Notes: a model not told the origin generated them from the sequence alone. A DNA stretch of 59,010 nt from Bacteroidales bacterium (GCA_017537965.1 JAFYJV010000017.1:1-59010), one strand, 5' to 3'; shown: positions 39,362 to 48,742, numbered from the stretch's first letter. Made by a program: numbers and translations.

Positions 39362-39369
39362 CAAAAATA
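39362..39369 (-). promoter_or_regulatory. -7 element of the heptose unit promoter
   Basis: TATTTTTG on the minus strand matches the consensus. The nearest TTTG upstream (39394-39397) has a 24-base spacer, slightly long. A weaker divergent element, TAAATTCG at 39382-39389 on the plus strand, may serve the YfhO-like gene. Confidence 0.55.
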
Positions 39370-39417
39370 CAAAAATTATCGTAAATTCGCAGCCAAAAAG
39401 CAAACTCGTTCATCCTG

Positions 39418-41913
39418 ATGAAAAACACATTCTTTACCAAGAACAAAAAGGCCTTCGGCATAGCGGCCTGCATCCTCGGTTTCGCACTGATCACCTTGGT
39501 TTATTTCTCCCCCATCCTTGATGGCAAACGCATCAAGCAACACGACAACGAGACCTTCAAGGGTATGTCGAAAGAAGCTCTTGACTATCGCGAACAGACT
39601 GGTGAGGAGACCTTGTGGACCAACGCATTGTTTGGCGGCATGCCCACTTGGAACATCTCGGCGCCCCAAAAAACCAACTTGTTCGTCTATGTGAACAAAG
39701 CGTTCAACTTGGGCTTCCCCGATGGCATCGGAGCCGTGTTTATCAGCATGCTCGGGTTCTTTATTCTGCTTTTGATTCTCGAATGCAATCTGTTGATCAG
39801 CTTCATTGGAGCCATCGCATACGGACTTGCGTCTTACATGTTCATAATAATCGGGGCAGGACATAACAGCAAGGCATACGCCATGGCCTACATGGCACCC
39901 GTCATCGCAGGCATCCTCCTGACCTACAAAGGCAAATACTTGTGGGGCAGCGTGTTAACCGCTTTCGCTCTGGCATTGGAGATTAGGACCAACCACCTCC
40001 AGATTACCTATTATCTGTTGCTAACCGTGGTGGCCATTGTGATTGCCGAATTCATCAGCGACCTGAAAGAGAAACGGATCGCCCATTTCTTCAAGGCATC
40101 GGCGGTGTTGTTGATTGCCGCCGTGTTCGCCGTGCTCACAAGTGCCATGATCCTTTATGCCAACTATGAATATGGCAAGGAAACCACCCGTGGAAAACCG
40201 GTCTTGACACAGAACGAGACCAACCAAACCAAAGGCCTTGAGCGCGACTACATCACCCAATGGAGCTATGGCAAGGGAGAGACCTGGTCGCTGCTGATCC
40301 CCAACACCAAAGGAGGGGCTACAGGATACCTCGGCACCAAGAACCCTGCGCTCGACAAAGCCGATCCCCGATTCAGGCAGAACATCGCCCAAAGCAACGC
40401 CTATTGGGGCGACCAGCCCGGTACGAGCGGACCCGTCTATGTCGGTGCCATCGTGGTATTCCTCTTCCTCCTGGGAGCTCTCACCGTGAAAGGCAAGCTG
40501 AAATGGGCACTCATCGCCGCCACCCTGCTTTCCATCCTGCTGAGCTGGGGCAAGAACTTCATGGGATTTACCGATTTCTTCATCGACCATGTTCCCGGGT
40601 ACAACAAGTTCAGGGCCGTCTCCATGACCTTGGTCATCGCGGAAGTCTGTATGCCTTTGCTCGGCATCCTGGGCTTGTCTGAAATCATCAAACACCCCGA
40701 GGACCGTAAGAAAAACACCAAGAATACCTTAATCGCATTTGGTATCACCGCAGGATGCTGCCTGCTGTTTTACCTTGCACCGAAGGTGTTCTTCAGCTTC
40801 CTCAGCCAAGGCGAGGCCGAACAATTCACCCAATTGTCGGCAGGAAAAGACGGAGCAATGTACCAAAACTTCGCGGCACAGCTTGAAACGGTCCGTGTGG
40901 CCATCTTCCGCAAGGATGCCATACGTAGTTTCCTCTTCATCTTGTTGGCCGCCATCCCACTTTTCCTATACGGAAAAGGCAAGTTGAAAGCCACTCCCAC
41001 ACTGATCATCCTCGCCATCCTTGTAGCGGCCGACATGATACCAATTGACCGACGCTACTTGAACAACGATAACTTCGTCTCAAAACAGAAATACGACAAG
41101 CCATTTGTCGCCTCTACCGCGGATCAGTTCATTCTCAAAGACAAATCATTGGATTTCAGGGTATTGAATCTTACCAAAGACGTCTTCAACGACGCCAGCA
41201 CTTCCTATTTCCACAAATCGGTGGGTGGCTACCACGGCGCCAAGCTCCGTCGCTACCAAGATCTCATCAACGGGTATCTGGGATCCGAAATCAAACGTTT
41301 CAGCAGCATCTTCAAAAACGCCGGCACCGATGAGGGCCTTCGCCTCGGACTGCGCCAACAGAAAATCCTCAACATGCTGAACACCAAATATATCATCTAC
41401 GATCCCGAGTCACAACCTTTGCTCAACCCCGAAGCCTATGGCAATGCCTGGATCGTTGATGGCATCCAATGGGCCGATGACGCCGATACCGAGTTCGGAG
41501 CCCTTGCCGAAACCGACTTGCGACACACTGCGGTGGTCAACAAGGAATTCGAATCCTTGTTGGCCGGCTTCACCCCTACTGACAGCATCGTTGGAAGCAT
41601 CTCCTTGACCGAATACCGCCCCAACCGGCTCACCTATTCCTTCCGGTCTCCCAACGAACAACTCGTGGTCTTCTCGGAGATTTGGTCGCAAATGAGCTGG
41701 GTCATGCGCATCGACGGACAGGAGCAACCCATTCTCCGGGCCAACTACCTGTTCCGCGCCGCCCGCATCCCTGCCGGTCAACATGAGATCGTTTTGAGCT
41801 ACGAGCCGATGATCTGGACCGTGGGTAGAATCATCTCGCTGATCACTTCCTCGCTGATCGTCCTGGCCATGGTCGCACTGGTCGCATACTCGCTGAAGAA
41901 AAAGAAGGCATGA
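39418..41913 (+). CDS. YfhO family membrane protein
   Basis: An 831-residue polytopic protein: a first membrane span at about 13-30, then many spans to about residue 545 (including FISMLGFFILLLILECNLLISF), a large extracytoplasmic C-terminal domain (about 550-795), and a final span before a KKKKA tail. This is the YfhO layout, related to GT-C glycosyltransferases that move sugars from lipid carriers at the outer face of the membrane. In Gram-positive bacteria YfhO glycosylates teichoic acid. The role in Bacteroidota is unknown. The next gene overlaps it by 4 bases (ATGA). Confidence 0.88.
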   Translation: MKNTFFTKNKKAFGIAACILGFALITLVYFSPILDGKRIKQHDNETFKGMSKEALDYREQTGEETLWTNALFGGMPTWNISAPQKTNLFVYVNKAFNLGFPDGIGAVFISMLGFFILLLILECNLLISFIGAIAYGLASYMFIIIGAGHNSKAYAMAYMAPVIAGILLTYKGKYLWGSVLTAFALALEIRTNHLQITYYLLLTVVAIVIAEFISDLKEKRIAHFFKASAVLLIAAVFAVLTSAMILYANYEYGKETTRGKPVLTQNETNQTKGLERDYITQWSYGKGETWSLLIPNTKGGATGYLGTKNPALDKADPRFRQNIAQSNAYWGDQPGTSGPVYVGAIVVFLFLLGALTVKGKLKWALIAATLLSILLSWGKNFMGFTDFFIDHVPGYNKFRAVSMTLVIAEVCMPLLGILGLSEIIKHPEDRKKNTKNTLIAFGITAGCCLLFYLAPKVFFSFLSQGEAEQFTQLSAGKDGAMYQNFAAQLETVRVAIFRKDAIRSFLFILLAAIPLFLYGKGKLKATPTLIILAILVAADMIPIDRRYLNNDNFVSKQKYDKPFVASTADQFILKDKSLDFRVLNLTKDVFNDASTSYFHKSVGGYHGAKLRRYQDLINGYLGSEIKRFSSIFKNAGTDEGLRLGLRQQKILNMLNTKYIIYDPESQPLLNPEAYGNAWIVDGIQWADDADTEFGALAETDLRHTAVVNKEFESLLAGFTPTDSIVGSISLTEYRPNRLTYSFRSPNEQLVVFSEIWSQMSWVMRIDGQEQPILRANYLFRAARIPAGQHEIVLSYEPMIWTVGRIISLITSSLIVLAMVALVAYSLKKKKA

Positions 41914-43001
41914 ACGTACTGTTTATCCGATACAAAAAAACGAAGGATGTCTTCGAGGGCGGCGAGAGAGGCAGCCAAAAGAATCACGATGTCATTGCCG
42001 GGATTGTTGGCGATGACAATGTCACCACCTATTACATCCACGACGAGAGCAAGAAAAACACCCTGCTGGATTACGCAAAGGGTGCCCTGCTCTTCCCTTT
42101 CCATTACTTTTTTGGCCTGACACCCTGTCGCGTCAAGGAAATCGTGAGACTTGCCCGTGACTTCGATGCGGTGTTCATCGACCGAAGTGTTTTCGGGATC
42201 ATCGCAAAAAAGCTCAAAAAGCAAGGATACAAAGGTCGCGTCATCACCTTTTTCCACAACGTGGAAGTCCCCTATTTCGAGGCAAAACTTGGCAAGAAGC
42301 CCGGAAGAGGCATCGTGTTGCGCTGTGCCGACCATAACGACCGCTTTTCTTGCCAATACTCCGACAAGATCATCGTCCTGAATCGCCGCGACGATGCCGA
42401 CATCTTTGCCCGATACGGCAGACATGGCGATGTCGTGATTCCCGTTGCGTTGAAAGACCAGTACAACAAAAACGAGTATCCTTCGGAAATGACCAGGCAG
42501 CCTCTGCAATGTCTCTTCCTCGGTGCTTATTTCACCCCCAACAACGAGGGGATTCTATGGTTCGTCAACCACGTGTTGCCCCATGTCAACGTCAAGTTGC
42601 GCATCGTCGGCAAGAACATGGCCAAACTGCAAGCCGAGGAACCCGTGTTGAAAAACATTGAAGTCATCAACAACGCTCCCGAGTTGGCACCGTTCTTTGA
42701 GGAAGCCGATCTGATGATCCTTCCTATCTTCAAAGGCAGCGGAATGAAGGTAAAAACCTGTGAATCATTGATGTATGGGAAAAACATCCTGGCCACCGAC
42801 GAAGCTTTTGAGGGGTATGAGGTGGATGACCGACAAGTGGGAGGCCGCTGCAACACAGCTGAAGAATTCATAGAATGCTTGCACGACTTCGAGAGACATC
42901 CTCGTGCTCGTTTCAACCAATACTCCAGAAAGCTGTTTCTGGAACGCTATTCCGAGGATGCAGTGGTGGAAAGTTTCAGGAAAGTGCTTGTTGAGGATTG
43001 A
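41910..43001 (+). CDS. glycosyltransferase (GT-B fold)
   Basis: A 363-residue protein with a GT-B layout: the N-terminus MNVLFIRYKKTKDVFEGGERG, the linker VITFFHNVEVPYFEA, and a C-terminal nucleotide-sugar domain (LQCLFLGAYFTPNNEGILWF, ILPIFKGSGMKVKTCESLMYGK) with the conserved glutamate motif. It is translationally coupled to the YfhO-like gene through an ATGA overlap. The donor and acceptor are unknown. It ends 12 bases before the stop of the convergent CgeB-like gene. Confidence 0.87.
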   Translation: MNVLFIRYKKTKDVFEGGERGSQKNHDVIAGIVGDDNVTTYYIHDESKKNTLLDYAKGALLFPFHYFFGLTPCRVKEIVRLARDFDAVFIDRSVFGIIAKKLKKQGYKGRVITFFHNVEVPYFEAKLGKKPGRGIVLRCADHNDRFSCQYSDKIIVLNRRDDADIFARYGRHGDVVIPVALKDQYNKNEYPSEMTRQPLQCLFLGAYFTPNNEGILWFVNHVLPHVNVKLRIVGKNMAKLQAEEPVLKNIEVINNAPELAPFFEEADLMILPIFKGSGMKVKTCESLMYGKNILATDEAFEGYEVDDRQVGGRCNTAEEFIECLHDFERHPRARFNQYSRKLFLERYSEDAVVESFRKVLVED

Positions 43002-43013
43002 TCCTCATCAAAC

Positions 43014-44045
43014 TTACAAGCCGACGGTTTCCAGAACGAATTGCATCCGGTGCTTGAAAGTATGGGCAGCACAAACCATCGCCATCGCCTCTCTTGCCTT
43101 GCGATCCTTCATCTCCTTGTTGACGGGATCCAAGGCCCATCGGATCTGTTCCATCAGCTCAGCCTCGTCATGGTAAAGCCCGATCTCCCCATGGGGAAAC
43201 AGCGTCTCGATATAGGGGTTGGCATCACAAATCTGATAGCTCCCAGAGGCTGCAATCTCATACACCTTGGGGTTTGCACCGTTTCGCTGCTGCTCATGAT
43301 GGATGTTCAGCACAACCTCGGCACCGTTGTAATCCAGATTCAGTTGCTCGGTGGATGCGTTGCGATTCGTGTAAACATCCTTGCGTTCGCGAGTCAGGCA
43401 TTTCCACAAGCCCTTGTACCACGGCTTATAGATGCCCCAAATACGGATCTTTCGATCAGGGAACGCCGCCACCACCTTTTGAATGAGGTATTTCCTCCTT
43501 TCCGATTTCCAAAGATCCGCCGCAAACACGATATCCCATTTCTTATTGGGATCGCCTAAAGGATGGTACGCCGATGGATCAACCGCTTGGGGAAGAAACT
43601 CCGCTTCAATGGATAACTTATCCTTAATGAGCTGAATGTCGTCTTTTTCATAGCAGAAAACCTTGTCATAACAAGGGAGCATCTCCCAGCAATAGGGCAA
43701 ACGGGTGATGCTATCGAAAAGCCAAAGCACCACCTTTGAGGATTGACGCATCGTTTGCACCACATCACGGGAAAGCATTTCTCCATTAAGCACAAACACC
43801 AACTCAGGGCTCAGTTCCTTGTATTTCTTTGCAATTCCAGACGAAAACGCCTTACGGCTTGATTCTATTAAAGAGGCTTTATTCGAGGTAAGCTTATATC
43901 GAATCTTATTAAATGACGAGAACGGGTGCACGGGGGTGTCATACGACTGCAATACCACATTCCAGCCCAACTCTTGAAATGCCTTGAGCACATACTTGTT
44001 GAAGTCATGGAAATTGGGGCCGATAAGCAGGAGTCTCTTGTTCAT
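43014..44045 (-). CDS. CgeB-like glycosyltransferase
   Basis: A 343-residue protein beginning MNKRLLLIGPNFHDFNKYVL, with WLFDSITRLPY, a DIVFAADLWKSERRKYLI domain junction and the C-terminal VYEIAASGSYQICDANPYIE, as in the CgeB/spore-maturation glycosyltransferase group (Glyco_trans_1_2). The ATG at 44045 was chosen because the longer frame overlaps the neighbour. It is the last gene of the unit YihY-like, flippase, TagF-like, CgeB-like. Confidence 0.83.
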   Translation of the reverse strand: MNKRLLLIGPNFHDFNKYVLKAFQELGWNVVLQSYDTPVHPFSSFNKIRYKLTSNKASLIESSRKAFSSGIAKKYKELSPELVFVLNGEMLSRDVVQTMRQSSKVVLWLFDSITRLPYCWEMLPCYDKVFCYEKDDIQLIKDKLSIEAEFLPQAVDPSAYHPLGDPNKKWDIVFAADLWKSERRKYLIQKVVAAFPDRKIRIWGIYKPWYKGLWKCLTRERKDVYTNRNASTEQLNLDYNGAEVVLNIHHEQQRNGANPKVYEIAASGSYQICDANPYIETLFPHGEIGLYHDEAELMEQIRWALDPVNKEMKDRKAREAMAMVCAAHTFKHRMQFVLETVGL

Positions 44046-44056
44046 GTCAGCGTCAA

Positions 44057-45310
44057 TCAATGTGTTGTTGAAGTGGTTGGAAATGCCCATGGACGCATCT
44101 TGTCAAACAGCCGCCGGCAACATTGTCCGTCACGATAATGGTTAAAAAGCGCAACCGTTTTGTCAGAAGGGACAGTGTAATCACGGTTTCTCAATACCAT
44201 CTCAAGTTCATGCCATGTATAGACTTTTTTCCCTTCCATCAATTTGTAATCGAAATAGAACGGTCTGGAATGAGCCACATAGTCATCAAGATCAAAGGGG
44301 AAAAGGACAATGGGCTTTCGACAAAGCAAGAAATCGAAATAGATGCTCGAATAATCCGTAACCAATACATCCACGTCTTTCACGAAACGATACAAATCGT
44401 CGTAATCATTGTCGCCAACCGTCAACATGCGTTCCCCATAGGCAACCCTATTGTCTTGATCCATAAAATGACCTTTATAGAGAAACACCATGTTCTGTTC
44501 CTCCAACATCTTACAGAACGAATCCGCTTGAAAACCCGCCCTCTCAAAAGGATTGAAACAGCCGGAAACCTCGCTGCATTGATCGCGGAAAGTGGGCATA
44601 TACAGCACCTTGACAGGTTTGTCATATTCTCGGTCCAAGATTTCCATCATTTTCTCGTGCCCAACATCAAACAACTTGTCGTTTCGAGGCATCCCAACTT
44701 CCCAAATGAATGGACGATCCAACAGCCATGCCGACTGTAGGAAAGGAGTAAAGAACGGAGCGGTGGATACCGTAACCAGCCTGCCTTTCCGAGCAGCAAC
44801 CGCTAACATGCATTCGTATGGAAGCACACGTTCGCGAAGCCGTGTCTTGAACTGTTTCCACCGACTTCGGGCATTGGTCTTAAATGCCATCTCGTCTTTG
44901 CCAATCTTTTTCAAAGGCATCCCATGCCATAGGAAAAGTATCTTTGCCCCATTCAGATAACGTGCGTCCATGTCTTCGTTAATCCCCCATGAGATCACCG
45001 CTACCGAAGCCTTCCGCTGCATCTCAACACCTTCTCGGGAATCTGCCATCACCACAGGAAGCTTTTGCTCATCCAAATGTCGAAAAACGTCCTCCGATCT
45101 TGCGATCCATACCGCCTTGATTTCAGGATGATGATGCAACACGAATTCAAACAACGCCCTTGAGTTGTCAGCATAGCGTTCCCCTCGCCAAGCACCAAAG
45201 ACCCATAAATTCGGATCCCTATTCACGCCGTCCTGACGATGCCATGTCGGAAGAAAGAAGATCCCCTTGACCAACTTCCAAACCAAAGATACTGTACTTT
45301 CCCTTTTCAT
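44057..45310 (-). CDS. TagF-like CDP-glycerol glycerophosphotransferase family protein
   Basis: A 417-residue GT-B-like enzyme of the family that transfers polyol phosphates (glycerol or ribitol phosphate) from CDP-activated donors. Landmarks are NLWVFGAWRGERYADNSRAL, the catalytic-histidine segment LFLWHGMPLKKIGKDE, VLYMPTFRDQ, FLYKGHFMDQ and VLVTDYSSIYFDFLL. The ATG at 45310 was preferred over a TTG seven codons upstream. Its presence suggests that the glycan contains a phosphodiester-linked polyol or phosphosugar, which is less usual in Gram-negative bacteria (inference). Confidence 0.88.
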   Translation of the reverse strand: MKRESTVSLVWKLVKGIFFLPTWHRQDGVNRDPNLWVFGAWRGERYADNSRALFEFVLHHHPEIKAVWIARSEDVFRHLDEQKLPVVMADSREGVEMQRKASVAVISWGINEDMDARYLNGAKILFLWHGMPLKKIGKDEMAFKTNARSRWKQFKTRLRERVLPYECMLAVAARKGRLVTVSTAPFFTPFLQSAWLLDRPFIWEVGMPRNDKLFDVGHEKMMEILDREYDKPVKVLYMPTFRDQCSEVSGCFNPFERAGFQADSFCKMLEEQNMVFLYKGHFMDQDNRVAYGERMLTVGDNDYDDLYRFVKDVDVLVTDYSSIYFDFLLCRKPIVLFPFDLDDYVAHSRPFYFDYKLMEGKKVYTWHELEMVLRNRDYTVPSDKTVALFNHYRDGQCCRRLFDKMRPWAFPTTSTTH

Positions 45311-45344
45311 TTCCGTCCTATCTCCATGCAAAAATACTGTTTTT

Positions 45345-46886
45345 TCATTTCCTCTTCAACACAAGGAGCATCTTGTCGATCAAATCATTCACCGACTGGG
45401 AAACCTTCAGTTTATATAGTGCCGTTAACCCAACGGACAAAAACAGCAGGGATTTCAACACCGCATCCACCGCAAGTCCCAACAGCGAATTGGCGAAAAG
45501 TCCAGAAAGCCAAGGCGTCAACCAAAGTGTCCACAGGGCATTCAAGCCAAAGAGAACCAAGACAATGGCCGCCACTGCAAGCTGTCGCTTCGAAAGGGCA
45601 AGCACCCCCACTTTCCATCTGATGAAAACCAGCAGCAATAAGAAATAGACCAGATAGGACAACACATTGGCCAATGCCGCACCGTTGATGTCCCACAGGG
45701 GAATGAACCATCGGTTCAACACAACCGACAGCACCGCCAACAGCAAGGTAAAAGCCAAAGAATAATAATAATATTTCGAATAGCTAAGTGCCGTCAACGA
45801 CACGTCAAGGGTAGAATAAACCAACCTGCCGATGGCTAGGATCAACACCGCCCACTTGCCCAAGCGATATACCTCACCGTTAGGCAACAAGTCGAAAAGG
45901 AAATCAATGTTGATCCAGATGAAAAACAGCACAAACAGCCCTGCAATCCACTGATGAAGCGCCACGTTCTTGCACAATCCATCTGCCTTCGCCACGTCAT
46001 GATTCGCCATGGCCTCGGAGACATGCGGCCGCGATATGGCACCCAGCGATCGATAAGGCATCTCGACAAGGGCGGCGATATTGGTGGCGATGGTGAAGAC
46101 ACCTGCCAAACGGAACCCTTCCATGCCGGCGAGCAAAAACTTACTCAACATGGGAATGGCCGTTCCAGCCACCGCGGCAGCAATCATGAACAAAGTATAA
46201 TAGATAAAATCGCGCTTCAAATGCTTGGAGACGTAATGCCGATCGATCTTGAAAGAGACACGTTTGAGTGACAGCAGATAGATGATATTGATCAGGGTAG
46301 CCAATCCATAGAAGATACAGAAAGCAACGATCACCCCATCAAAATCGATTATCTTATAAAAATATAAAAGATAGACCACCAGGGTAGCGACGCGAAGGCC
46401 CACCTCCCTGACAAATTTGGGCAACACGATGCGGAGCAACAAGTTGCTATTGGTCTCAAACACTGTGATATACAGCATGAAGAAAGCCAAGGGGATGACG
46501 AAATACACATATCGCCCAAACAAACTTGAGTCAGGCATCCCTGAATCCTTCGAGAAAAAATCCACAATGGTTCCCTTGAAAGCGAAAAACAGCGACAAGA
46601 AAACGATGAAGCCGACAACAGGCACCAGGAGGGTCCACCCGAAGAAGCCATGGTCACGGCTCTCCTCGTCCTTGAAGAATGGATAGTAGCGCATCGCTGA
46701 TGAACTGGTGCCGAGTTGGGACAGCCCAGCGAAAAGGATGGAGCACTGCAACAACACGTCAATCAAGCCGATCTGTTCTGGTTGCAACGCCTTGGTCTGG
46801 ATGAAGAAAGTGGTGACAATACCCACTGCCACACCCACGTATGTGGCAACCGTTCCTTTGATGCTTTGACGTGCTACAATGCCCAT
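45345..46886 (-). CDS. Wzx-like polysaccharide flippase (MOP superfamily)
   Basis: A 513-residue protein with about 14 membrane spans, starting MGIVARQSIKGTVATYVGVA, the usual N-terminus of oligosaccharide flippases. Interior blocks include LLQCSILFAGLSQLGTSSS and FTIATNIAALVEMPYRSLG. It would turn lipid-linked oligosaccharides across the inner membrane. It starts 10 bases after the YihY-like gene and precedes the TagF-like gene by 34 bases. The ATG at 46886 removes an upstream extension that lies inside the neighbour. Confidence 0.88.
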   Translation of the reverse strand: MGIVARQSIKGTVATYVGVAVGIVTTFFIQTKALQPEQIGLIDVLLQCSILFAGLSQLGTSSSAMRYYPFFKDEESRDHGFFGWTLLVPVVGFIVFLSLFFAFKGTIVDFFSKDSGMPDSSLFGRYVYFVIPLAFFMLYITVFETNSNLLLRIVLPKFVREVGLRVATLVVYLLYFYKIIDFDGVIVAFCIFYGLATLINIIYLLSLKRVSFKIDRHYVSKHLKRDFIYYTLFMIAAAVAGTAIPMLSKFLLAGMEGFRLAGVFTIATNIAALVEMPYRSLGAISRPHVSEAMANHDVAKADGLCKNVALHQWIAGLFVLFFIWINIDFLFDLLPNGEVYRLGKWAVLILAIGRLVYSTLDVSLTALSYSKYYYYSLAFTLLLAVLSVVLNRWFIPLWDINGAALANVLSYLVYFLLLLVFIRWKVGVLALSKRQLAVAAIVLVLFGLNALWTLWLTPWLSGLFANSLLGLAVDAVLKSLLFLSVGLTALYKLKVSQSVNDLIDKMLLVLKRK

Positions 46887-46896
46887 AACGTCCACA

Positions 46897-48228
46897 TTAT
46901 GCCTCTGAATCCGACAAAGCCAACCGTTCACGCATGGAATCATCCTCCAAGCTTTCCTGATCCGCTAATCGCAGTTCTTGTTCCAAAAAGTCCTTGTACG
47001 CCTTGATAATCAACTCACTGTCTTTGATCTCCTCCTCCAAGTCGTGAATGACGATTTGTTTCTCCTCCACATCCTTGCGCAACCTGCTGATCTTATGTTG
47101 ACGATAATCGATGCCTTGTTCTTGCGTCTTGATGTTTTTCCTCAACGACTCGACGACGATCATCTTTTTTCTGGTGTTGGCTTCAGAGTCGCTCAATTTG
47201 ATGGCATTGCGGCGTATTCCCGAATTCAAGTCATTGCCAGCCAATATCAAGATGGAGACGATCCAAATCCATAGCATCAAGATGATCAAAGTGCCTATAG
47301 ATCCGTACAACACATTATACTTCGAAAAGTTAGAGATATAGGTGTTGAATGCCACCGTACCCAGCACAAAAAGGGTAGTCGCCAAAATTGTTCCAGGAGT
47401 GAAGATGACAAATTCACGGAATTTCTTTCCTCTTCTGGTAGGCCTTTTCAGCTCCTTCTTGTATTGTTCATCATAACGAACATTGCCAAAATAATAAAGC
47501 AACGAGATGCCAAAGCAAAGCGCAAAGATGGCAATGACCCAACGCAACAAGTTAAACAGGAAGAAAACGAACTTGCCCACCGAGATGATATTGTGCGTGA
47601 CTAGGGACTTCAAGGCCATGCCTCCCATCGAAATCAACATGATGGAGAGTACCAACAACAAACCGATGACGACCAACATGACAATGGCGAAAATCCTTTG
47701 AATGATCCAGCTTTTCAAAGACAATCCCTTGTCGGTCACATAGTTGGCATATACATTTCGGAAACCGTTGAAGAAAGCCACCACGCCACTGGAGCCGAAT
47801 ACCAAACACAGCAAGATACTCAGCGAGAGCAGTCCTTCGTGCGGCTGGTTCATGATACCGTCGATGGTATCGGTCACAAAGTCAAGGGTGCCGGAAGGGA
47901 TTAGGAAGTCGTTGATCAGCATCATCACACGCTCATAGAGGTGAGGGATGGGGATATACGGCACCAAGGTGAAGAAAAAGAGAATCAGCGGGAACAGGGC
48001 AACGAAGAAATTGAAGGCCACGCCGGCGGCACGGTCAACGGTACGGCCCTTGGTGAACAGCTTGACGAAATCGCGAAGCACATCAAGCAGTGGCAGTTTT
48101 GTTCCAGGAAATCGCACCCGCCTCAAAAAGTTGTCGTCTTTGAGGTACCAGGCCCTTAACGCCTCGTATTTGGCCAAAAGCCACGATTTCAGCCTGCCGT
48201 TTTTCTTTTCCTGTGACATTGATTGCAT
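46897..48228 (-). CDS. YihY/BrkB family membrane protein with C-terminal coiled coil
   Basis: A protein of about 443 residues. The core has the six-span YihY/virulence-factor BrkB domain (DRAAGVAFNFFVALFPLILFF, SSGVVAFFNGFRNVY, FTPGTILATTLFVLG, YGSIGTLIILMLWIW). After the last span come about 110 charged residues with a heptad-like pattern (DYRQHKISRLRKDVEEKQIV, HDLEEEIKDSELIIKAYKDF), predicted as a cytoplasmic coiled coil and longer than the short tails I recall for the family. The start is 48228 or 48219. YihY proteins have no settled function; the old name RNase BN was a misassignment. Confidence 0.88.
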   Translation of the reverse strand: MQSMSQEKKNGRLKSWLLAKYEALRAWYLKDDNFLRRVRFPGTKLPLLDVLRDFVKLFTKGRTVDRAAGVAFNFFVALFPLILFFFTLVPYIPIPHLYERVMMLINDFLIPSGTLDFVTDTIDGIMNQPHEGLLSLSILLCLVFGSSGVVAFFNGFRNVYANYVTDKGLSLKSWIIQRIFAIVMLVVIGLLLVLSIMLISMGGMALKSLVTHNIISVGKFVFFLFNLLRWVIAIFALCFGISLLYYFGNVRYDEQYKKELKRPTRRGKKFREFVIFTPGTILATTLFVLGTVAFNTYISNFSKYNVLYGSIGTLIILMLWIWIVSILILAGNDLNSGIRRNAIKLSDSEANTRKKMIVVESLRKNIKTQEQGIDYRQHKISRLRKDVEEKQIVIHDLEEEIKDSELIIKAYKDFLEQELRLADQESLEDDSMRERLALSDSEA

Positions 48229-48235
48229 TGTTGAA

Positions 48236-48264
48236 CTTGCAAAAATAAAAAAAATGTACCTTTG
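48236..48264 (+). promoter_or_regulatory. promoter of the RseC-like gene
   Basis: TACCTTTG at 48257-48264 matches the -7 element, with CTTG at 48236-48239 (17-base spacer) as a partial -33 element. The ATG follows 16 bases later, so the leader is very short. Confidence 0.65.
48240..48247 (-). promoter_or_regulatory. -7 element of the YihY-like unit promoter
   Basis: TATTTTTG on the minus strand, 11 bases before the YihY-like ATG. A TTGC at 48264-48267 could act as its -33 element and would overlap the -7 element of the divergent RseC-like gene. The two promoters therefore share the same 30 bases. Confidence 0.6.
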
Positions 48265-48280
48265 CAACACAAGAAATGAT

Positions 48281-48697
48281 ATGAATAACAACGAAACCAT
48301 CTCCCATGAGGGCATCGTGACGAAAATCACGGACGAGACCCTGGAAATCAAGATCATGGCACAGAGTGCATGCGCCGCCTGCCATGCCAAGAGTGCATGC
48401 GCCATGAGCGGCCAGGCGGAGAAGATCCTGTTGGTGCCCCGTCCAGAGCATCAGGAGTTCCAACTGCTTCAGAAAGTCAACGTCATCATGAGCGTCGGTC
48501 AAGGCAACAAGGCCGCGGTGTTGGCCTATCTCATCCCCATCCTGCTTTTGCTTGCCGTATTGTTCACCTGCCTTGGCATCGGTCTAGGTGAAGGTTTGGC
48601 TGCGTTGATCAGCATTGTTGCGTTGATACCTTATTATTTGGTGCTCTACCTGAAGCGCGATGCCTTGAAAAAACGCTTTGAATACCGCGTTGAATAA
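48281..48697 (+). CDS. RseC/MucC family protein (SoxR-reducing system type)
   Basis: A 138-residue protein: an N-terminal cytoplasmic part with four cysteines (SACAACHAKSACAMS, about residues 28-42), then two membrane spans (VLAYLIPILLLLAVLFTCLG; LAALISIVALIPYYLVLYL) and a basic tail. The family accompanies Rnf/Rsx complexes and may pass electrons or assist cluster assembly. The ATG at 48281 begins the recognisable domain and lies 16 bases after a -7 element. It precedes rnfB by 86 bases, which contain a second promoter. Confidence 0.9.
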   Translation: MNNNETISHEGIVTKITDETLEIKIMAQSACAACHAKSACAMSGQAEKILLVPRPEHQEFQLLQKVNVIMSVGQGNKAAVLAYLIPILLLLAVLFTCLGIGLGEGLAALISIVALIPYYLVLYLKRDALKKRFEYRVE

Positions 48698-48711
48698 AAA
48701 ACAAAAAAACC

Positions 48712-48742
48712 TTTGTAGAAAAAGCGAGAATGCGTACTTTTG
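48712..48742 (+). promoter_or_regulatory. promoter of the rnf operon
   Basis: TTTG at 48712-48715 and TACTTTTG at 48735-48742, with a 19-base spacer, are exact matches to both consensus elements. The rnfB ATG is 41 bases downstream. Confidence 0.85.
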
